Shown here in pieces: positions 6,618-7,369 of a stretch of 7,369 nucleotides of DNA. Source of the DNA: SVEL01 sp017381055. Lineage in GTDB: Bacteria > Bacillota > Clostridia > Lachnospirales > Lachnospiraceae. The position numbers were made by a program, and so were the translations under genes. The stretch's first letter is position 1. Each line of letters opens with the position of its first letter. The notes under the pieces were generated by a model that did not search any database, had not been told where the DNA came from, and saw nothing but the letters and a program-made list of their open reading frames with translations. The stretch is taken from positions 1 to 7,369 of the forward strand of contig JAXJYC010000037.1 of NCBI GenBank assembly GCA_036307185.1. Reading direction: 5' to 3'.

Positions 6618-6646
6618 ATCATAACATATTTTCAGATTTTTTTCAA
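6618..6646 (-). promoter_or_regulatory. Predicted sigma-A promoter of the chemoreceptor gene
   Basis: On the minus strand TTGAAA (6641-6646), a 17-nt spacer and TATGAT (6618-6623), with TG one base before the -10 (extended -10). The start is predicted near 6611, giving a leader of about 47 nt. This is a housekeeping-type promoter; the TAAA/GCCGATAT pattern of the motility sigma factor SigD is not seen here. Confidence 0.75.
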
Positions 6647-6671
6647 CAACAATCGACAGAATTTTAAAGTT

Positions 6672-6699
6672 AAAAAAGGATTGTACAAAAGTACAATCC
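6672..6699 (-). terminator. Rho-independent terminator of the acyl-CoA synthetase gene
   Basis: On the minus strand a perfect 9-bp stem (6691-6699 paired with 6678-6686) with a TTTT loop is followed by six Ts (6672-6677). It lies 8 nt after the gene's stop codon and just upstream of the mcp promoter, so it insulates the two genes. Confidence 0.92.
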
Positions 6700-6707
6700 C
6701 TTAAAAT

Positions 6708-7369
6708 TTATGCCATATTTTCTTTTGCAACAAGATTATCTGCACCATACATTTTTCTAAGTCTTGGTTTCTCTATCTTACCAGTTGCATTTCTTGGTAT
6801 CTCTGCAAAAATAATTTCCTTTGGACGCTTATATCTTGGAAGCTCTAAGCAGAAGTTTTCGATTTCTTCTACAGTACACTCCATACCGTCCTTTATCTCG
6901 ATAATAGCTGCAGTCTTTCTCCAAGTCTTCTGTCTGAAAGTCCGATAACCGCTACATCCTTTACCTTGTCAAACTTACGGATGAAATCCTCTATCTGAAC
7001 TGGATAAATATTTTCTCCACCACTTACGATAACATCCTTCTTTCTATCCACAAGGAAGATAAATCCATCCTCATCAAGACGGGCCATATCTCCTGTAAAT
7101 AACCAGCCATCCTTGATTGTCTCTGCTGTTGCCTCTGGATTATTATAGTAACAAGTCATAACACCAGGTCCAAACACACAAAGCTCTCCCACTTCGCCAT
7201 GTGGCACCTCTACGCCTGCCTCATCTACAATCTTACACTGCCATCCATAACCTGGCACACCAATCGCACCAACCTTATGTATATTACCCATTCCAAGATG
7301 AACACAACCTGGTCCTGTAGACTCTGATAAACCGTAGTTTGTATCATAGTCATGATTTGGAAAATATTC
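6708..7369 (-). pseudogene. Acyl-CoA synthetase / class I adenylate-forming enzyme, C-terminal part, frameshifted
   Basis: Enzymes of this family activate a carboxylic acid with ATP and usually pass it to CoA. About 219 codons of the C-terminal half are visible; the gene continues beyond the right edge. Motifs are YGLSE (7322-7336, the A5 region), TGD (7088-7096, A7), DRKKDVIVSGGENIYP (A8 hinge, about 7001-7048) and PRNATGKIEK, whose catalytic lysine codon is at 6777-6779 (A10). The frame from the right edge runs to ...SDRRLGER and would stop at 6893-6895. The rest of the domain (TAAIIEIKDG onward to the TAA at 6708-6710) is intact in the frame reached by re-reading one base, so one base is missing around 6914-6919, where there is an AAA run. 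Translation as shown would lose the catalytic lysine. It may be a real inactivating mutation or a sequencing or assembly error. The substrate (fatty acid or other) cannot be told. Confidence 0.85.

Noticed and set aside
6911..6925. Programmed -1 ribosomal frameshift in the acyl-CoA synthetase
   Set aside because: The codons at the junction (GGA GAA AGA) do not form an X-XXY-YYZ slippery heptamer, I see no downstream stimulatory hairpin, and this family is not known for frameshifting. A missing base is simpler.

Overview
The window is an AT-rich stretch in which every gene I can support lies on the minus strand. Purine-rich AAGGAG-type ribosome binding sites, TTGAAA-N17-TATGAT-like sigma-A promoters, clean hairpin-plus-T-tract terminators, a Firmicute-style chemoreceptor and a clostridial-type type IV pilus ATPase set point to a member of the Clostridia, probably Lachnospiraceae-like. 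The genus is not resolvable from this sequence.

Layout, in transcription order from right to left. (1) At 6708-7369 is the C-terminal part of a class I adenylate-forming enzyme (acyl-CoA synthetase/ligase family). A one-base deletion near 6914-6919 breaks its reading frame, and it ends in a strong terminator (6672-6699). (2) At 4531-6564 is a full-length methyl-accepting chemotaxis protein with its own well-formed promoter, a palindrome at the predicted transcription start, a very acidic C-terminal tail and its own terminator (4490-4520). (3) At 3312-4412 is a UDP-galactopyranose mutase (glf), apparently a single-gene unit. (4) From 3120 leftwards is a tight type IV pilus motor operon: pilB (extension ATPase), pilT (retraction ATPase) and pilC (inner-membrane platform, cut by the left window edge). 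The genes are separated by 14-bp gaps, each holding a Shine-Dalgarno sequence, and are driven by a promoter at 3192-3220.

The pil genes form one machine: PilB and PilT are opposing hexameric motors acting on PilC, and PilB's N-terminal MshEN-type repeats suggest cyclic-di-GMP control of extension. The chemoreceptor could feed a chemosensory pathway for swimming or twitching, but no che genes are in view, so that link is inference. Glf supplies UDP-galactofuranose for surface glycans and has no visible functional link to its neighbours beyond the cell surface.

I did not find a wholly new system. The most notable observations are the 115-residue receptor tail with no basic residues, the 42-bp exact repeat shared by pilB and pilT over the Walker A codons, the c-di-GMP-type N-terminus of PilB, the frameshifted acyl-CoA synthetase, and the palindrome just downstream of the mcp promoter. 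No gene-free stretch exceeds 300 bases; the longest is 191 bp between glf and pilB.
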